DNA from: Chryseobacterium taeanense
GTDB taxonomy: Bacteria > Bacteroidota > Bacteroidia > Flavobacteriales > Weeksellaceae
Direction: 5' to 3'
Assembly (NCBI RefSeq): GCF_900099685.1
Contig: NZ_FNDW01000003.1
Coordinates: forward strand, 186,001 to 250,000
DNA: 64,000 nt
In this document: in pieces, positions 1-8,737 of the stretch
How positions within the stretch are numbered: the stretch's first letter is position 1
Layout of the letters: every line of letters begins with the position of its first letter
Notes under the pieces: model-generated
Told to the model about the DNA's origin: nothing
The model's input: the letters and a program-made list of their open reading frames with translations, nothing else
The model's database searches: none
Translations under genes and position numbers: made by a program

Positions 1-408
1 AGATCCTTTAGATTTTGAAAGGATATCGTGGATACCAGCAGACTCCAATACCGCTCTTACCGCACCTCCGGCGATAAGCCCTGTACCGTGAGAAGCAGGT
101 CTCAAGAAGATATCTGCACCTCCGTATCTTGCAGTCGTTTGGTGAGGAATTGTGTGGTTCATTACAGGAACTTTCACAAGGTTTTTCTTAGCATCTTCAA
201 CTGCTTTAGCAATTGCAGAAGCAACTTCTTTAGATTTTCCTAAACCGAAACCGATCACACCTTCTTCGTTACCTACTACAACAATAGCAGAAAATCCGAA
301 AGCTCTACCTCCTTTAGTTACTTTTGTTACTCTATTAACAGCTACGAGACGATCTTTAAGTTCTAATCCTCCCGGTTTTACTCTTTCTATATTATCTAGT
401 CCTAACAT
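1..408 (-). CDS. rpsE: 30S ribosomal protein S5, C-terminal part cut by window edge
   Basis: Small-subunit protein S5, which sits near the decoding site and affects accuracy. The reading frame is open from an ATG at 406-408 to the window edge, giving 136 residues of a protein normally about 170 long; the C-terminus lies outside. The start reads [14 protein letters not shown] and is followed by the double-stranded RNA-binding core with GRAFGFSA and [13 protein letters not shown]. Last gene visible in the minus-strand spc cluster, 19 nt after rplR. No separate promoter is visible. The family call is secure. Confidence 0.96.
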   Translation of the reverse strand, partial: MLGLDNIERVKPGGLELKDRLVAVNRVTKVTKGGRAFGFSAIVVVGNEEGVIGFGLGKSKEVASAIAKAVEDAKKNLVKVPVMNHTIPHQTTARYGGADIFLRPASHGTGLIAGGAVRAVLESAGIHDILSKSKGS

Positions 409-427
409 ATTTTCCGAAATTTAATGA

Positions 428-781
428 TTAGAATTTAAGTCCACCTTCTCTCGCACCGTCAGCAAGAGCTTTTACTCTTCCATGATATACGAATCCGTTT
501 CTATCAAATACAATATTTTCGATTCCTGCAGCGATAGCTTTAGCAGCGATAGCTTTACCTACAGCAGCAGAAACTTCAGTCTTAGTTCCGTTAGCCTCAA
601 CACCTTTCTCTCTAGAAGAAGCAGAAGCTAAAGTTTTTCCACTGTTATCGTCGATTAACTGAGCGTAAATTTCCTTATTACTTTTGTATACAGATAATCT
701 TGGCAATTCAGAAGATCCGGAGATTTTTCCTCTTACTCTTCTTTTGATTCTTATTCTTTTTTCTACTTTACTTAATGCCAT
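428..781 (-). CDS. rplR: 50S ribosomal protein L18
   Basis: Large-subunit protein that binds 5S rRNA together with L5 and L25. The 117 residues match the family's usual length. The basic N-terminus ([14 protein letters not shown]) precedes the typical [18 protein letters not shown] segment, and the protein ends in [10 protein letters not shown]. It follows rplF with a 15-nt gap and precedes rpsE, the normal bacterial spc order, so it is co-transcribed. Confidence 0.97.
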   Translation of the reverse strand: MALSKVEKRIRIKRRVRGKISGSSELPRLSVYKSNKEIYAQLIDDNSGKTLASASSREKGVEANGTKTEVSAAVGKAIAAKAIAAGIENIVFDRNGFVYHGRVKALADGAREGGLKF

Positions 782-796
782 AATACTTATAATTTA

Positions 797-1342
797 TTAA
801 GCAGATTTACCAGCTTTACGTCTAACAATTTCCCCTACGAATCTTACACCTTTTCCTTTGTATGGTTCAGGCTTTCTGAAAGAACGGATCTTTGCAGCTA
901 CCATCCCTAGAAGTTGGTTGTCGTGAGACGTTAAAGTAATAATTGGGTTTTTACCTTTTTCAGTCAATGTATCTACTTTTACTTCGCTTGGAAGTTCTAA
1001 TACGATACCGTGAGAGAATCCTAAAGCTAACTCAAGTTTTTGACCTGCGTGTGAAGCTCTGTATCCTACTCCTACTAGTTCCAGTTTCTTTTCGAAACCT
1101 TGATTTACACCAACAATCATGTTGTTGATTAACGCTCTGTATAAACCGTGAAGCGCTTTGTGTTGTTTAGCATCAGATGGTCTGTTTACGTTCAGTTCAC
1201 CATCTTTCTGTTCTATAGTAATTCCACCTGTAAGCTCCTGAGAAAGTTCTCCTTTAGGACCTTTTACAGTTACTACACCGTCTTTTTCAGTGATTGTAAC
1301 TCCTGCTGGAACTGTTATAATTGCTTTACCAATTCTTGACAT
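797..1342 (-). CDS. rplF: 50S ribosomal protein L6
   Basis: Large-subunit protein near the GTPase-associated region. It has 181 residues, the usual length, with the duplicated L6 fold: MSRIGKAIITVPAGV at the start, and in the second half the signature PEPYKGKGVRFVGE just before the C-terminus. It lies 17 nt after rpsH and 15 nt before rplR in the same minus-strand transcript. Confidence 0.97.
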   Translation of the reverse strand: MSRIGKAIITVPAGVTITEKDGVVTVKGPKGELSQELTGGITIEQKDGELNVNRPSDAKQHKALHGLYRALINNMIVGVNQGFEKKLELVGVGYRASHAGQKLELALGFSHGIVLELPSEVKVDTLTEKGKNPIITLTSHDNQLLGMVAAKIRSFRKPEPYKGKGVRFVGEIVRRKAGKSA

Positions 1343-1359
1343 TTTCCTGTGATTAAAAA

Positions 1360-1758
1360 TTAATAAACATAGCAGATTACTTCACCGCCTACTTTTTCTT
1401 CTCTAGCTTTCTTGTCAGTCATTACTCCTTTAGAAGTAGAGATGATAGAAATACCCAAACCGTTTAGTACTCTTGGAAGCTCGGCTGAACCTTTGTACTG
1501 TCTCAAACCTGGTCTAGAAGCTCTTTGGATAGACTTGATAGCAGGTTTGTTGGTTTGCTTGTCGTACTTTAAAGCGATTTTGATTGTTCCTTGAACAGCG
1601 CTATCTTCAAACTTGTAGTTTAAGATATACCCTTGATCAAATAAAATCTTAGTAATCTCCTTTTTGATTTTCGATGCAGGAATTTCCACCACTTTGTGGC
1701 CTGCGCTTTGTGCGTTCCTTACTCTTGTTAGGAAATCTGAAATTGGATCTGTTACCAT
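1360..1758 (-). CDS. rpsH: 30S ribosomal protein S8
   Basis: Primary 16S rRNA-binding protein of the small-subunit platform. In E. coli S8 is the translational repressor of the spc operon (known of the family). The 132 residues begin MVTDPISDFLTRVRNAQ and contain the conserved GLGISIISTSKGVMTD segment near the C-terminus. Unlike its neighbours it is preceded by a 147-nt gap after rpsN that holds a strong hairpin (1816-1852). Regulation at that gap is possible but is only an inference. Confidence 0.97.
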   Translation of the reverse strand: MVTDPISDFLTRVRNAQSAGHKVVEIPASKIKKEITKILFDQGYILNYKFEDSAVQGTIKIALKYDKQTNKPAIKSIQRASRPGLRQYKGSAELPRVLNGLGISIISTSKGVMTDKKAREEKVGGEVICYVY

Positions 1759-1815
1759 TTTTCTTTTATAAATTATTGGTTAAAGAACAATCAGTATTGT
1801 AAGGACTTGAAGAGT

Positions 1816-1852
1816 AAAATATCAGACCTCAGAAACTTCGGTCTGATATTTT
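1816..1852 (-). promoter_or_regulatory. Perfect 13-bp hairpin between rpsN and rpsH
   Basis: Arms at 1816-1828 and 1840-1852 are exact reverse complements, with an 11-nt loop. On the coding (minus) strand the right arm ends in ATTTT but no further U-run follows, so it is not a classic intrinsic terminator. It lies inside the ribosomal operon, where neighbouring gaps are mostly 2-20 nt. It could be an RNA-processing site, a transcript stabiliser or a partial attenuator; the sequence does not decide which. Confidence 0.6.
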
Positions 1853-1905
1853 GTATCTTTAGTATCCAGACAACTTAATTGTCCCTATTTTTTAATTAGT
1901 AATTA

Positions 1906-2175
1906 TTACCAACTAGCTTTTTTAACTCCCGGGATAAGACCGTTGTTTGCCATTTCTCTGAAAGTTACTCTGGAAATACCAAACGTTCTCATGTATCCTC
2001 TTGGTCTTCCTGTTAATTTACATCTGTTATGTAATCTTACAGGAGAAGCATTTTTAGGCAATTTCTGAAGTCCTTCATAATCACCAGCTTCTTTTAAAGC
2101 TTTTCTTTTATCAGCGTATTTAGCTACTAACGCTTCTCTTTTGCGCTCACGCGCTTTCATTGATTCTTTAGCCAT
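1906..2175 (-). CDS. rpsN: 30S ribosomal protein S14, zinc-independent type
   Basis: Head protein of the small subunit. The 89-residue length and the presence of a single cysteine (in [13 protein letters not shown]) show the longer type without a zinc ribbon, as opposed to the about 61-residue four-cysteine type. The C-terminus [23 protein letters not shown] contains the family signature. It is 3 nt from rplE upstream and separated from rpsH by a 147-nt hairpin-bearing gap. Confidence 0.97.
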   Translation of the reverse strand: MAKESMKARERKREALVAKYADKRKALKEAGDYEGLQKLPKNASPVRLHNRCKLTGRPRGYMRTFGISRVTFREMANNGLIPGVKKASW

Positions 2176-2178
2176 TTC

Positions 2179-2730
2179 TTAGTTCTTTTTGAATGGTAAA
2201 CCGAAGTGAGTTAATAATGCTTTAGCTTCTTTATCTGTTTTCGCAGTAGTAACGAAAGTGATATCCATACCTTGGATTTTTTTCACTTTGTCGATTACGA
2301 TTTCAGGGAAGATGATCTGCTCAGTAATCCCTAAGTTGTAATTTCCTCTACCATCGAAACCATCTGCCTTGATTCCAGAGAAATCTCTGATACGTGGCAA
2401 AGCAGAAGAAGTTAATCTATCCAAGAACTCATACATTTTGTTAGCTCTTAGCGTAACTTTAGCCCCTACAGGCATACCTTTTCTTAGTTTGAAAGCAGCT
2501 TCGTCTTTCTTAGAGATCGTACCAACAGCTTTCTGACCAGTGATATTCGTTAATTCTTCAACAGCATAATCGATGATTTTCTTATCTGCAGTAGCATCTC
2601 CTAAACCTTGAGATAAAACGATTTTCTCAAGTCTAGGCACCTGCATTACAGATTTGTATCCGAATTCTTCCATCATTGCAGGAACAATCGTTTCTTTATA
2701 TGCTTTTTTGGGTCTTGCTATATATTCCAT
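2179..2730 (-). CDS. rplE: 50S ribosomal protein L5
   Basis: 5S rRNA-binding protein of the central protuberance that contacts P-site tRNA. It has 183 residues, the normal length. Recognisable segments are [16 protein letters not shown] near residue 32, the basic [13 protein letters not shown] motif and [10 protein letters not shown]. It sits 13 nt after rplX and 3 nt before rpsN, the conserved order. Confidence 0.97.
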   Translation of the reverse strand: MEYIARPKKAYKETIVPAMMEEFGYKSVMQVPRLEKIVLSQGLGDATADKKIIDYAVEELTNITGQKAVGTISKKDEAAFKLRKGMPVGAKVTLRANKMYEFLDRLTSSALPRIRDFSGIKADGFDGRGNYNLGITEQIIFPEIVIDKVKKIQGMDITFVTTAKTDKEAKALLTHFGLPFKKN

Positions 2731-2743
2731 GTATTCTTAAAAA

Positions 2744-3070
2744 TTATAAAGTTTCACCCGTTTTTTTGTTGATTCTTACTTTCTTATCTCCTTCGATTTT
2801 GTAACCTACTTTGATAGCTTTTCCGTCTTTACCAACTAAAGCTACGTTTGAGATATGAATAGAAGCTTCTTTCTCAGTGATTCCTCCTTGAGGGTTAGAA
2901 GCTGAAGGCTTAACGTGTTTTTTAACGATGTTAAGTCCTGCAACGATAACTCTAGGGTCTCTTCCTTCTTTTTTGATCACTTCAATAACTTCACCTGTAC
3001 CACCTTTAAGACCTTTCTTTCCGGTAGTTACGATTACGTTATCTCCTCTTTTTATTTTTAACTTTGACAT
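2744..3070 (-). CDS. rplX: 50S ribosomal protein L24
   Basis: Assembly-initiator protein of the large subunit. The 108-residue sequence opens with a KOW-type motif (KIKRGDNVIVTTGKKGLKG) and continues to the conserved NIVKKHVKPS. It is slightly basic, as expected. Gaps are 19 nt to rplN and 13 nt to rplE. Nothing unusual is visible. Confidence 0.97.
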   Translation of the reverse strand: MSKLKIKRGDNVIVTTGKKGLKGGTGEVIEVIKKEGRDPRVIVAGLNIVKKHVKPSASNPQGGITEKEASIHISNVALVGKDGKAIKVGYKIEGDKKVRINKKTGETL

Positions 3071-3089
3071 TTTTTTAAAATTTTAAATA

Positions 3090-3458
3090 TTAAAGTACTT
3101 CAGGAGCTAATGAAATGATTTTCATATATTCTTTGTCTCTCAACTCACGGGCAACCGGTCCGAAAACACGTGTTCCTCTCATTTCTCCTGCTGCGTTTAG
3201 CAATACACAAGCATTGTCTTCAAATTTGATGTATGAACCATCTTTTCTTCTTACTGCTTTTTTAGTTCTTACTACTACAGCTTTAGATACCTGACCTTTC
3301 TTAGCGTTTCCTGATGGTGTAGAATCTTTGATAGTAACAACGATTTTATCACCAACTGAAGCATATCTTCTTCTGGTTCCTCCCAGAACTCTGATAACCA
3401 ATACTTCTTTAGCACCTGTGTTATCAGCAACTTTTAATCTTGATTCTGTTTGTAACAT
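3090..3458 (-). CDS. rplN: 50S ribosomal protein L14
   Basis: Large-subunit protein at the subunit interface. The 122 residues are the standard length, with [18 protein letters not shown] at the N-terminus and the signature [20 protein letters not shown] in the middle. It follows rpsQ with a 2-nt gap, suggesting translational coupling. Confidence 0.98.
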   Translation of the reverse strand: MLQTESRLKVADNTGAKEVLVIRVLGGTRRRYASVGDKIVVTIKDSTPSGNAKKGQVSKAVVVRTKKAVRRKDGSYIKFEDNACVLLNAAGEMRGTRVFGPVARELRDKEYMKIISLAPEVL

Positions 3459-3460
3459 TA

Positions 3461-3715
3461 TTACTTAGCTTTTTCAATGATTCTTACTAATCTCCATCTT
3501 TTGTTTTTGCTCAAAGGTCTAGTTTCCTGGATTAAAACTGTATCGCCCTCTGCGCATTCGTTGTTCTCGTCGTGTGCAGTATATTTTTTCGTTTTCAATA
3601 CGAATTTACCGTACATCGGGTGTTTTACTCTCGTAGTTTCACTAACAACAATAGTTTTTTCCATTTTATTGCTGGAAACCACTCCGATTCTTTCTTTTCT
3701 TAAATTTCTATCCAT
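3461..3715 (-). CDS. rpsQ: 30S ribosomal protein S17
   Basis: Primary 16S rRNA-binding protein with an OB fold. The 84 residues start [20 protein letters not shown] and contain the family signature [20 protein letters not shown] near the C-terminus. It is 12 nt from rpmC and 2 nt from rplN. Confidence 0.97.
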   Translation of the reverse strand: MDRNLRKERIGVVSSNKMEKTIVVSETTRVKHPMYGKFVLKTKKYTAHDENNECAEGDTVLIQETRPLSKNKRWRLVRIIEKAK

Positions 3716-3727
3716 TGTAAAATGAAA

Positions 3728-3913
3728 TTATTGTTTGTTAGTTAACTCAGTATTTAGTCTAGCGATTGTTTTTCTCAAATCTCTGATTTGGATCGGGTTT
3801 TCAATTGGGCTGATTGCATGAGCCAATTTCAATTTAGAATATTGAGCTTTTGCTTCAGTCAATTGAGCTTGAATATCACCCGCGCTTAAATTTTTAATAT
3901 CAGCTTTTTTCAT
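3728..3913 (-). CDS. rpmC: 50S ribosomal protein L29
   Basis: Small helical protein near the peptide exit tunnel, where it helps bind signal recognition particle and trigger factor (known of the family). The frame is open upstream to a TTG at 3922, but the ATG at 3913 gives the family start MKKADIKNLSAGDIQ and a normal 61-residue length, so it is preferred. The C-terminal part contains the signature IRDLRKTIARLNT. Gaps are 12 nt on both sides. Confidence 0.95.
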   Translation of the reverse strand: MKKADIKNLSAGDIQAQLTEAKAQYSKLKLAHAISPIENPIQIRDLRKTIARLNTELTNKQ

Positions 3914-3925
3914 TGTATTCAAAGA

Positions 3926-4351
3926 TTAAAGAGGTTTAACAAAATCGTTAGCAACTACAAATTTAGTAACTACAGGTAATTTTTGTGCAGCAAGTCTAAG
4001 AGCTTCCTTAGCGATTTCGTAAGGTACACCTCCGATTTCGAACATAATTTTACCTGGTTTTACTACAGCTACCCAATATTCCACGGCACCTTTACCTTTA
4101 CCCATCCTTACTTCAGCTGGTTTTTTAGTAATTGGCTTATCCGGGAAGATTTTGATCCATAGTTGACCTTCTCTCTTCATATATCTTGTCGCAGCGATAC
4201 GAGCAGCTTCAATTTGTCTTGCAGTGATCCAAGCACCTTCTGTCGCCTTGATTCCGAAAGTTCCATAAGCAAGTTGATTACCTCTCTGGGCATTCCCCTT
4301 CATTTTCATCTTATGAACTCTACGGAACTTGGTTCTTTTTGGTTGTAACAT
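3926..4351 (-). CDS. rplP: 50S ribosomal protein L16
   Basis: Large-subunit protein at the A-site side of the peptidyl transferase region. It has 141 residues, starts [19 protein letters not shown] and contains the signature [20 protein letters not shown] 100-nt gap, rich in 7-bp tandem repeats, separates it from rpsC. This is unusual within a cluster of very short gaps. Confidence 0.98.
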   Translation of the reverse strand: MLQPKRTKFRRVHKMKMKGNAQRGNQLAYGTFGIKATEGAWITARQIEAARIAATRYMKREGQLWIKIFPDKPITKKPAEVRMGKGKGAVEYWVAVVKPGKIMFEIGGVPYEIAKEALRLAAQKLPVVTKFVVANDFVKPL

Positions 4352-4360
4352 AATTTCTAA

Positions 4361-4449
4361 ATTTTAGATTTTAGATTTTAGATTTTAGATTGTTTTTTAT
4401 TTTAAAAAAGTAACGGTAATTTAAAATTCAAAATGGTCTAATCTAAAAT
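4361..4449. repeat. 7-bp tandem repeat with a distal inverted copy, rpsC-rplP gap
   Basis: The unit ATTTTAG occurs four times head to tail at 4361-4388. About 50 nt further on, AATCTAAAAT at 4440-4449 is the reverse complement of ATTTTAGATT, so an AT-rich stem enclosing the gap can form. It lies between rpsC and rplP in the S10-type transcript. Slippage origin is likely; a role in processing or pausing is speculation. Confidence 0.7.
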
Positions 4450-4451
4450 TT

Positions 4452-5207
4452 TTAATTATTATTGTTATTATTGTTATTGTTCTTTCTAGGTCTTCTGTTG
4501 TCTCTGTCTCCTCCTCTGTTATCTCTTCTGTCTGACTGACCTCCTTTTTTCTGTTGTCCCACTAGTGGAGAAAGTTCTCTTTTACCGTAAACTTCACCTT
4601 TCATGATCCAAACTTTTACGCCTAGCTTTCCGTACTGAGTTAGCGCCTCACCGATATGGTAATCGATATCTGCTCTGAAAGTAGACAATGGAATTCTTCC
4701 GTCTTTGAAAGATTCTGATCTTGCCATTTCAGCACCGTTCAATCTACCAGAGATCTGAACTTTGATACCTTCTGCACCCATTCTCATTGTACCTGCTATC
4801 GCCATCTTTACAGCTCTTCTGTAAGAAATTCTGTTTTCGATTTGCTTAGCAATACTGTCAGCTACTAATACTGCATCAAGCTCAGGTCTTTTGATTTCGA
4901 AGATGTTGATCTGAATATCCTTTTTAGTCAATTTCTTCAACTCTTCTTTTAATTTATCAACTTCCTGACCTCCTTTACCGATGATAAGTCCCGGTCTAGC
5001 AGTAGTAATTGTAACTGTTACTAATTTTAATGTTCTTTCAATATAAATTCTTGAAATCCCACCTTTAGATAATCTAGCTTCAAGGTATCTTCTGATTTTG
5101 TAGTCTTCCGCGATTCTGTCACCATAATCGTTTCCGCCAAACCAGTTAGAATCCCATCCTCTGATGATACCTAATCTGTTACCAATTGGATTTGTCTTCT
5201 GTCCCAT
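4452..5207 (-). CDS. rpsC: 30S ribosomal protein S3 with poly-asparagine tail
   Basis: Small-subunit protein at the mRNA entry channel, with helicase-related activity in the family. It starts [13 protein letters not shown], has a KH domain with the [14 protein letters not shown] loop, and the C-terminal domain with [20 protein letters not shown]. At 251 residues it is somewhat longer than E. coli S3 because of an appended Arg/Asp/Gly-rich tail ending in nine consecutive asparagines. The tail is encoded by near-identical AAT/AAC triplets, a slippage-prone tract. Gap to rplV is 7 nt. Confidence 0.97.
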   Translation of the reverse strand: MGQKTNPIGNRLGIIRGWDSNWFGGNDYGDRIAEDYKIRRYLEARLSKGGISRIYIERTLKLVTVTITTARPGLIIGKGGQEVDKLKEELKKLTKKDIQINIFEIKRPELDAVLVADSIAKQIENRISYRRAVKMAIAGTMRMGAEGIKVQISGRLNGAEMARSESFKDGRIPLSTFRADIDYHIGEALTQYGKLGVKVWIMKGEVYGKRELSPLVGQQKKGGQSDRRDNRGGDRDNRRPRKNNNNNNNNN

Positions 5208-5214
5208 ACCTTGA

Positions 5215-5613
5215 TTAATTTTCTTTATTACCTAAGATTAATGTAACGTGGTTAGATCTTTTTCTGATTCTGTACCCTCTACCTTGTGGAGCTGGTCTTA
5301 GTCTCTTCAATTGTCTTGCACTATCCACGAATATTTCTTTAACGATAAGGTTTGCTTCCTCAATGTCAGCTCCCTCGTTTTTCACTTGCCAGTTGGCAAT
5401 TGCAGAAAGAAGTAATTTTTCTAATTTGTTAGAAGCTTCTTTCTTAGAATATTTAAGGATATAAAGAGCTTTATCTACTTGCTCTCCTCTAATGATATCA
5501 GCAACTAATCTCATTTTTCTAGGAGAAGATGGGCAGTTATTTAATGAAGCTTTAACAACGTCTTTGTTAGCTTCTTTTCTTGCGATTGAACTATCTTGTT
5601 TTCTTGATCCCAT
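5215..5613 (-). CDS. rplV: 50S ribosomal protein L22
   Basis: Large-subunit protein whose beta-hairpin lines the exit tunnel and is a site of macrolide-resistance mutations in other bacteria. The 132 residues include [19 protein letters not shown] and the tunnel loop and signature [21 protein letters not shown] short N-terminal extension ([18 protein letters not shown]) precedes the usual start of the fold. It lies 2 nt after rpsS. Confidence 0.97.
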   Translation of the reverse strand: MGSRKQDSSIARKEANKDVVKASLNNCPSSPRKMRLVADIIRGEQVDKALYILKYSKKEASNKLEKLLLSAIANWQVKNEGADIEEANLIVKEIFVDSARQLKRLRPAPQGRGYRIRKRSNHVTLILGNKEN

Positions 5614-5615
5614 GA

Positions 5616-5894
5616 TTATCTGCTTCCTTTGTTTTTGTTACCACCATGACCTCTGAAAGATCTTGTTGGAGAAAATTCGCCTAACTTGTGACCTACCATG
5701 TTTTCTGTAACATAAACAGGGATAAAAGATTTCCCGTTGTGTACAGCAATAGTTTGTCCTACGAAGTCCGGAGAGATCATCGATGCTCTAGACCAAGTTT
5801 TGATAACTGTCTTCTTACCAGACTCTATATTTGCCTGAACCTTCTTATCTAAAGTATGATGAATGAACGGTCCTTTTTTAAGTGATCTTGCCAT
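5616..5894 (-). CDS. rpsS: 30S ribosomal protein S19
   Basis: Head protein that forms a complex with S13 near the A site. It has 92 residues, the usual length, starting [18 protein letters not shown] and ending with the signature [18 protein letters not shown]. It is tightly packed, with a 2-nt gap to both rplB and rplV. Confidence 0.98.
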   Translation of the reverse strand: MARSLKKGPFIHHTLDKKVQANIESGKKTVIKTWSRASMISPDFVGQTIAVHNGKSFIPVYVTENMVGHKLGEFSPTRSFRGHGGNKNKGSR

Positions 5895-5896
5895 AA

Positions 5897-6718
5897 TTAT
5901 TTTCTTTTAGATACGATGTAACGGTTAGACACTTTGTTTTTCTTTCTAGTTTTGTAACCTTTAGCCGGTTTACCGTTTCTAGATCTTGGGTGACCTCCTG
6001 AAGAACGTCCTTCACCACCACCCATTGGGTGATCTACTGGGTTCATTACTACCGCTCTTGTTCTTGGTCTTCTACCTAACCATCTGCTTCTACCAGCTTT
6101 ACCTGATACTGTTAATTGGTGATCAGAGTTGGAAACTGAACCGATCATTGCCATACATTCAGTAAGGATCATTCTTGATTCTCCTGAAGGTAATTTGATG
6201 ATCGCATATTTCCCATCTCTTGAAGTTAATTGCGCTGAAGAACCAGCACTTCTTGCTAAAATAGCACCTTGACCAGGTTTCATTTCAACACAAGAAATTA
6301 CAGTACCCAATGGAATGTTTTTCAATTTCATTGCGTTACCTACATTTGGTTCTACGCTTTCACCTGAAACTACTTTCTGATCTACTTTGATACCGTTTGG
6401 AGCGATGATATATCTCTTCTCTCCGTCAGCATATTCTAATAAAGCGATAAATGCAGTTCTGTTTGGATCGTATTCTACAGATTTTACAGTTGCTTCAACG
6501 TTTGCTTTGTTTCTTTTGAAGTCAATAATTCTGTATTTCTTTTTGTGTCCACCGCCGGTGTAACGCATGGTCATTTTACCAGTTTGGTTACGTCCACCTG
6601 ACTTTTTAATACCAACAGTTAGAGATTTCTCTGGTTTGTTGGTAGTAATTTCCTCAAAATTGTTTACAATTCTGAATCTCTGTCCCGGGGTGATAGGTTT
6701 TAATTTTCTAACAGACAT
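5897..6718 (-). CDS. rplB: 50S ribosomal protein L2
   Basis: Core large-subunit protein needed for subunit association and peptidyl transfer. It has 273 residues, the family length. It shows the N-terminal OB-like RNA-binding part ([17 protein letters not shown]) and the C-terminal signature [19 protein letters not shown], including the conserved histidine. It follows rplW after 22 nt. Confidence 0.98.
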   Translation of the reverse strand: MSVRKLKPITPGQRFRIVNNFEEITTNKPEKSLTVGIKKSGGRNQTGKMTMRYTGGGHKKKYRIIDFKRNKANVEATVKSVEYDPNRTAFIALLEYADGEKRYIIAPNGIKVDQKVVSGESVEPNVGNAMKLKNIPLGTVISCVEMKPGQGAILARSAGSSAQLTSRDGKYAIIKLPSGESRMILTECMAMIGSVSNSDHQLTVSGKAGRSRWLGRRPRTRAVVMNPVDHPMGGGEGRSSGGHPRSRNGKPAKGYKTRKKNKVSNRYIVSKRK

Positions 6719-6740
6719 TACTATTATTTATAATTAATAA

Positions 6741-7031
6741 TTAATTTACAGCAAAAATATCGATAACCTCACCTTCAGCAAGTTTGATTACCGCTTTTTT
6801 CAATTTGTTTGTCTTTCCAACCTGAAGACCTTTTTTAGTGTATTTCGAAGAAACCTTCGGAGCATAAATCATTGTATTAACGTCTGCTACTTTTACACCA
6901 TAAGCCGCTTCTACAGCTTTTTTAATTTGGATTTTATTCGCCTTAGTATCTACCAAGAAAGAATAAGAACCTCTTAAATCCGTAAGGTAATTAGCCTTTT
7001 CTGAGATAACTGGTTTAATAATAATAGACAT
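6741..7031 (-). CDS. rplW: 50S ribosomal protein L23
   Basis: Exit-tunnel rim protein, the docking site for trigger factor and SRP. The 96 residues start MSIIIKPVISEKANYL and contain the signature-like KIQIKKAVEAAYGVKVADVNT. It is 3 nt from rplD. Confidence 0.97.
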   Translation of the reverse strand: MSIIIKPVISEKANYLTDLRGSYSFLVDTKANKIQIKKAVEAAYGVKVADVNTMIYAPKVSSKYTKKGLQVGKTNKLKKAVIKLAEGEVIDIFAVN

Positions 7032-7034
7032 GAT

Positions 7035-7664
7035 TTATTTCTTTAAATTTTCCTGGAATTTTTCAACTGCACCTTCGAAGAATACGATCTCACCTGCATT
7101 TACTAAATCGTAAGAACTTACTTCGTTGAAGTTCATTACTTTAGTTTTAGGTAAGTTTCTTGAAGATAAATACACATTCTTGTTAGCTTCAGGAAGAATG
7201 AATAAAGATTTTTTACCGTTCAATGTTAATGCATCTAATAAAGTAATGAAATCTTTAGTCTTAGGAGCGTTAAGGCTCATATCTTCTAAAACTTTGATGC
7301 TGTTGTCTCTCATTTTCTGAGAAAGAACAGATTTTTTAGCTAATCTCTTAAGCGCTTTGTTCAATTTGAATCTGTAGTCTCTTGGTTTTGGCCCGAATAC
7401 TCTACCTCCACCTCTGAAAACTGGAGATTTGATATCCCCGTATCTTGCAGAACCAGATCCTTTTTGCTTCTTAAGTTTTTTAGTAGAAGCCGTGATTTCG
7501 CTTCTTTCTTTTGCTTTATGAGTCCCTTGTCTTTGTGCAGCAAGGTACTGTTTAACTTCTAAGTAAACCGCGTGCTGATTTGGCTCGATTCCGAATACTG
7601 ATTCGTCTAGAGTTACTTTTCTTCCGGTCTCTTTTCCTGATGTATTTAATACTACTAGTTCCAT
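7035..7664 (-). CDS. rplD: 50S ribosomal protein L4
   Basis: Large-subunit protein with an extended loop in the exit tunnel. In E. coli it also autoregulates the S10 operon (known of the family; not testable here). The 209 residues include the loop [20 protein letters not shown] and [13 protein letters not shown]. Its start codon overlaps the end of rplC by 10 nt, indicating translational coupling. Confidence 0.97.
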   Translation of the reverse strand: MELVVLNTSGKETGRKVTLDESVFGIEPNQHAVYLEVKQYLAAQRQGTHKAKERSEITASTKKLKKQKGSGSARYGDIKSPVFRGGGRVFGPKPRDYRFKLNKALKRLAKKSVLSQKMRDNSIKVLEDMSLNAPKTKDFITLLDALTLNGKKSLFILPEANKNVYLSSRNLPKTKVMNFNEVSSYDLVNAGEIVFFEGAVEKFQENLKK

Positions 7665-8281
7665 TTTCTGATAATTACATAAGAATTTTTAGCTCCCGGA
7701 ACAGCACCTTTTACTACTAAAAGATTTTGTTCTTGATCCACTTTTAATACCTGAAGGTTTTGTACAGTTACCTGCTTACCTCCCATTCTACCAGCCATTC
7801 TCATCCCTTTGAATACTCTTGAAGGGTCAGATCCAGCACCGATAGAACCTGGAGCTCTAAGTCTGTTGTGCTGACCATGAGTTGCCTGCATTACACCTCC
7901 AAAGCCATGTCTTTTAACAACACCTTGGAAACCTTTACCTTTTGAAGTTCCTGTTACGTCAACATATTCACCTTCAGTGAACAAATCAACTTTTACTTCC
8001 TCTCCTACTTTTACTTCATCAACGAATTCATTATAGAATTCAACCAATTTAGCTTTAGGAGCAGAACCAGCCTTTTTAAAATGGCCAGCTAACGCTTTAC
8101 CAACGTTCTTCTCACTCTTGTCATCGAAACCTAATTGAACTGACTTATAACCGTCTTTTTCAATGGTTCTGACCTGTAAAACCGAGCACGGACCAGCTTG
8201 AATAACTGTACAAGGAATGTTTTTCCCTTCTTCGTTAAACAAAGATGTCATACCGATTTTTTTACCAATAATACCTGACAT
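7655..8281 (-). CDS. rplC: 50S ribosomal protein L3
   Basis: Large-subunit protein that reaches the peptidyl transferase centre and starts assembly. It has 208 residues, starting [19 protein letters not shown], with the signature [10 protein letters not shown] and the conserved Q of [11 protein letters not shown]. Here it is the first gene of its transcript: rpsJ, which normally precedes it, lies near 14 kb. A consensus promoter (8388-8417) and a leader of about 100 nt lie upstream. It overlaps rplD by 10 nt. Confidence 0.98.
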   Translation of the reverse strand: MSGIIGKKIGMTSLFNEEGKNIPCTVIQAGPCSVLQVRTIEKDGYKSVQLGFDDKSEKNVGKALAGHFKKAGSAPKAKLVEFYNEFVDEVKVGEEVKVDLFTEGEYVDVTGTSKGKGFQGVVKRHGFGGVMQATHGQHNRLRAPGSIGAGSDPSRVFKGMRMAGRMGGKQVTVQNLQVLKVDQEQNLLVVKGAVPGAKNSYVIIRKWN

Positions 8282-8381
8282 TGTTTATATTATAATAAAA
8301 TTTATCCTTTATTTATCATCATTTTCAGGAAGTCTGAAGTAATTTCTACGTTTGATGTAGGCATACTACGCCCCTAAAATG
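8282..8381 (-). promoter_or_regulatory. Leader of the rplC transcript
   Basis: From the predicted start near 8381 to the rplC ATG there are about 100 nt. On the minus strand two small hairpins can form: GTAG/CTAC (8357-8369) and TTCAG/CTGAA with a 5-nt loop (8324-8338). An A/T-rich stretch follows immediately before the start codon. A role in autogenous control by a ribosomal protein is plausible because the operon begins here, but the structures are short. Confidence 0.35.
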
Positions 8382-8387
8382 AGTGTG

Positions 8388-8417
8388 CAAATTTATGAAT
8401 AAAATTTAATCTGACAA
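8388..8417 (-). promoter_or_regulatory. Promoter of the rplC-rpsE cluster
   Basis: On the minus strand TTG (8415-8417) is followed after 19 nt by TAAATTTG (8388-8395), a full match to the Bacteroidota housekeeping pattern TTG-N19-TANNTTTG. Transcription would start near 8381. Confidence 0.75.
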
Positions 8418-8596
8418 ATATTTATAACAAAATATTTTGATTTTTAATCATTTAGATCATTTTTGAAAATATTGTATGGAAAATTAAAAAGAATAATTTG
8501 TGAATCTTAAAATCTTTCGATAAAAGACATCTTTCGATCACTGAAATTACGGTTTGATTTTTGTAAGGTTAAATTTATTTATAAACTTCCGGAAAT

Positions 8597-8737
8597 ATGA
8601 AAAACACATATAAGATATTACCCAAATTGAAGATTGCATTCAGTAATCCTTTTCTTTTTTTTGAAAAGAACATAAGTAATGCTGTAGAAGCCATTAATTC
8701 TGCTTTCACATTTGATGATATTGATTTCTATCAGTAA
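8597..8737 (+). CDS. Small ORF of 46 residues coupled to the next gene
   Basis: An ATG at 8597 opens a 46-residue frame that begins MKNTYKILPKLKIAFSNPF, ends FDDIDFYQ and stops at TAA 8735-8737. The stop overlaps the ATG of the downstream lipoprotein gene by one base (TAATG), a layout typical of translational coupling. No signal peptide, membrane segment or known motif is visible. It could encode a real small protein or serve as a leader peptide controlling the downstream operon. I do not recognise a family. Confidence 0.5.
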   Translation: MKNTYKILPKLKIAFSNPFLFFEKNISNAVEAINSAFTFDDIDFYQ

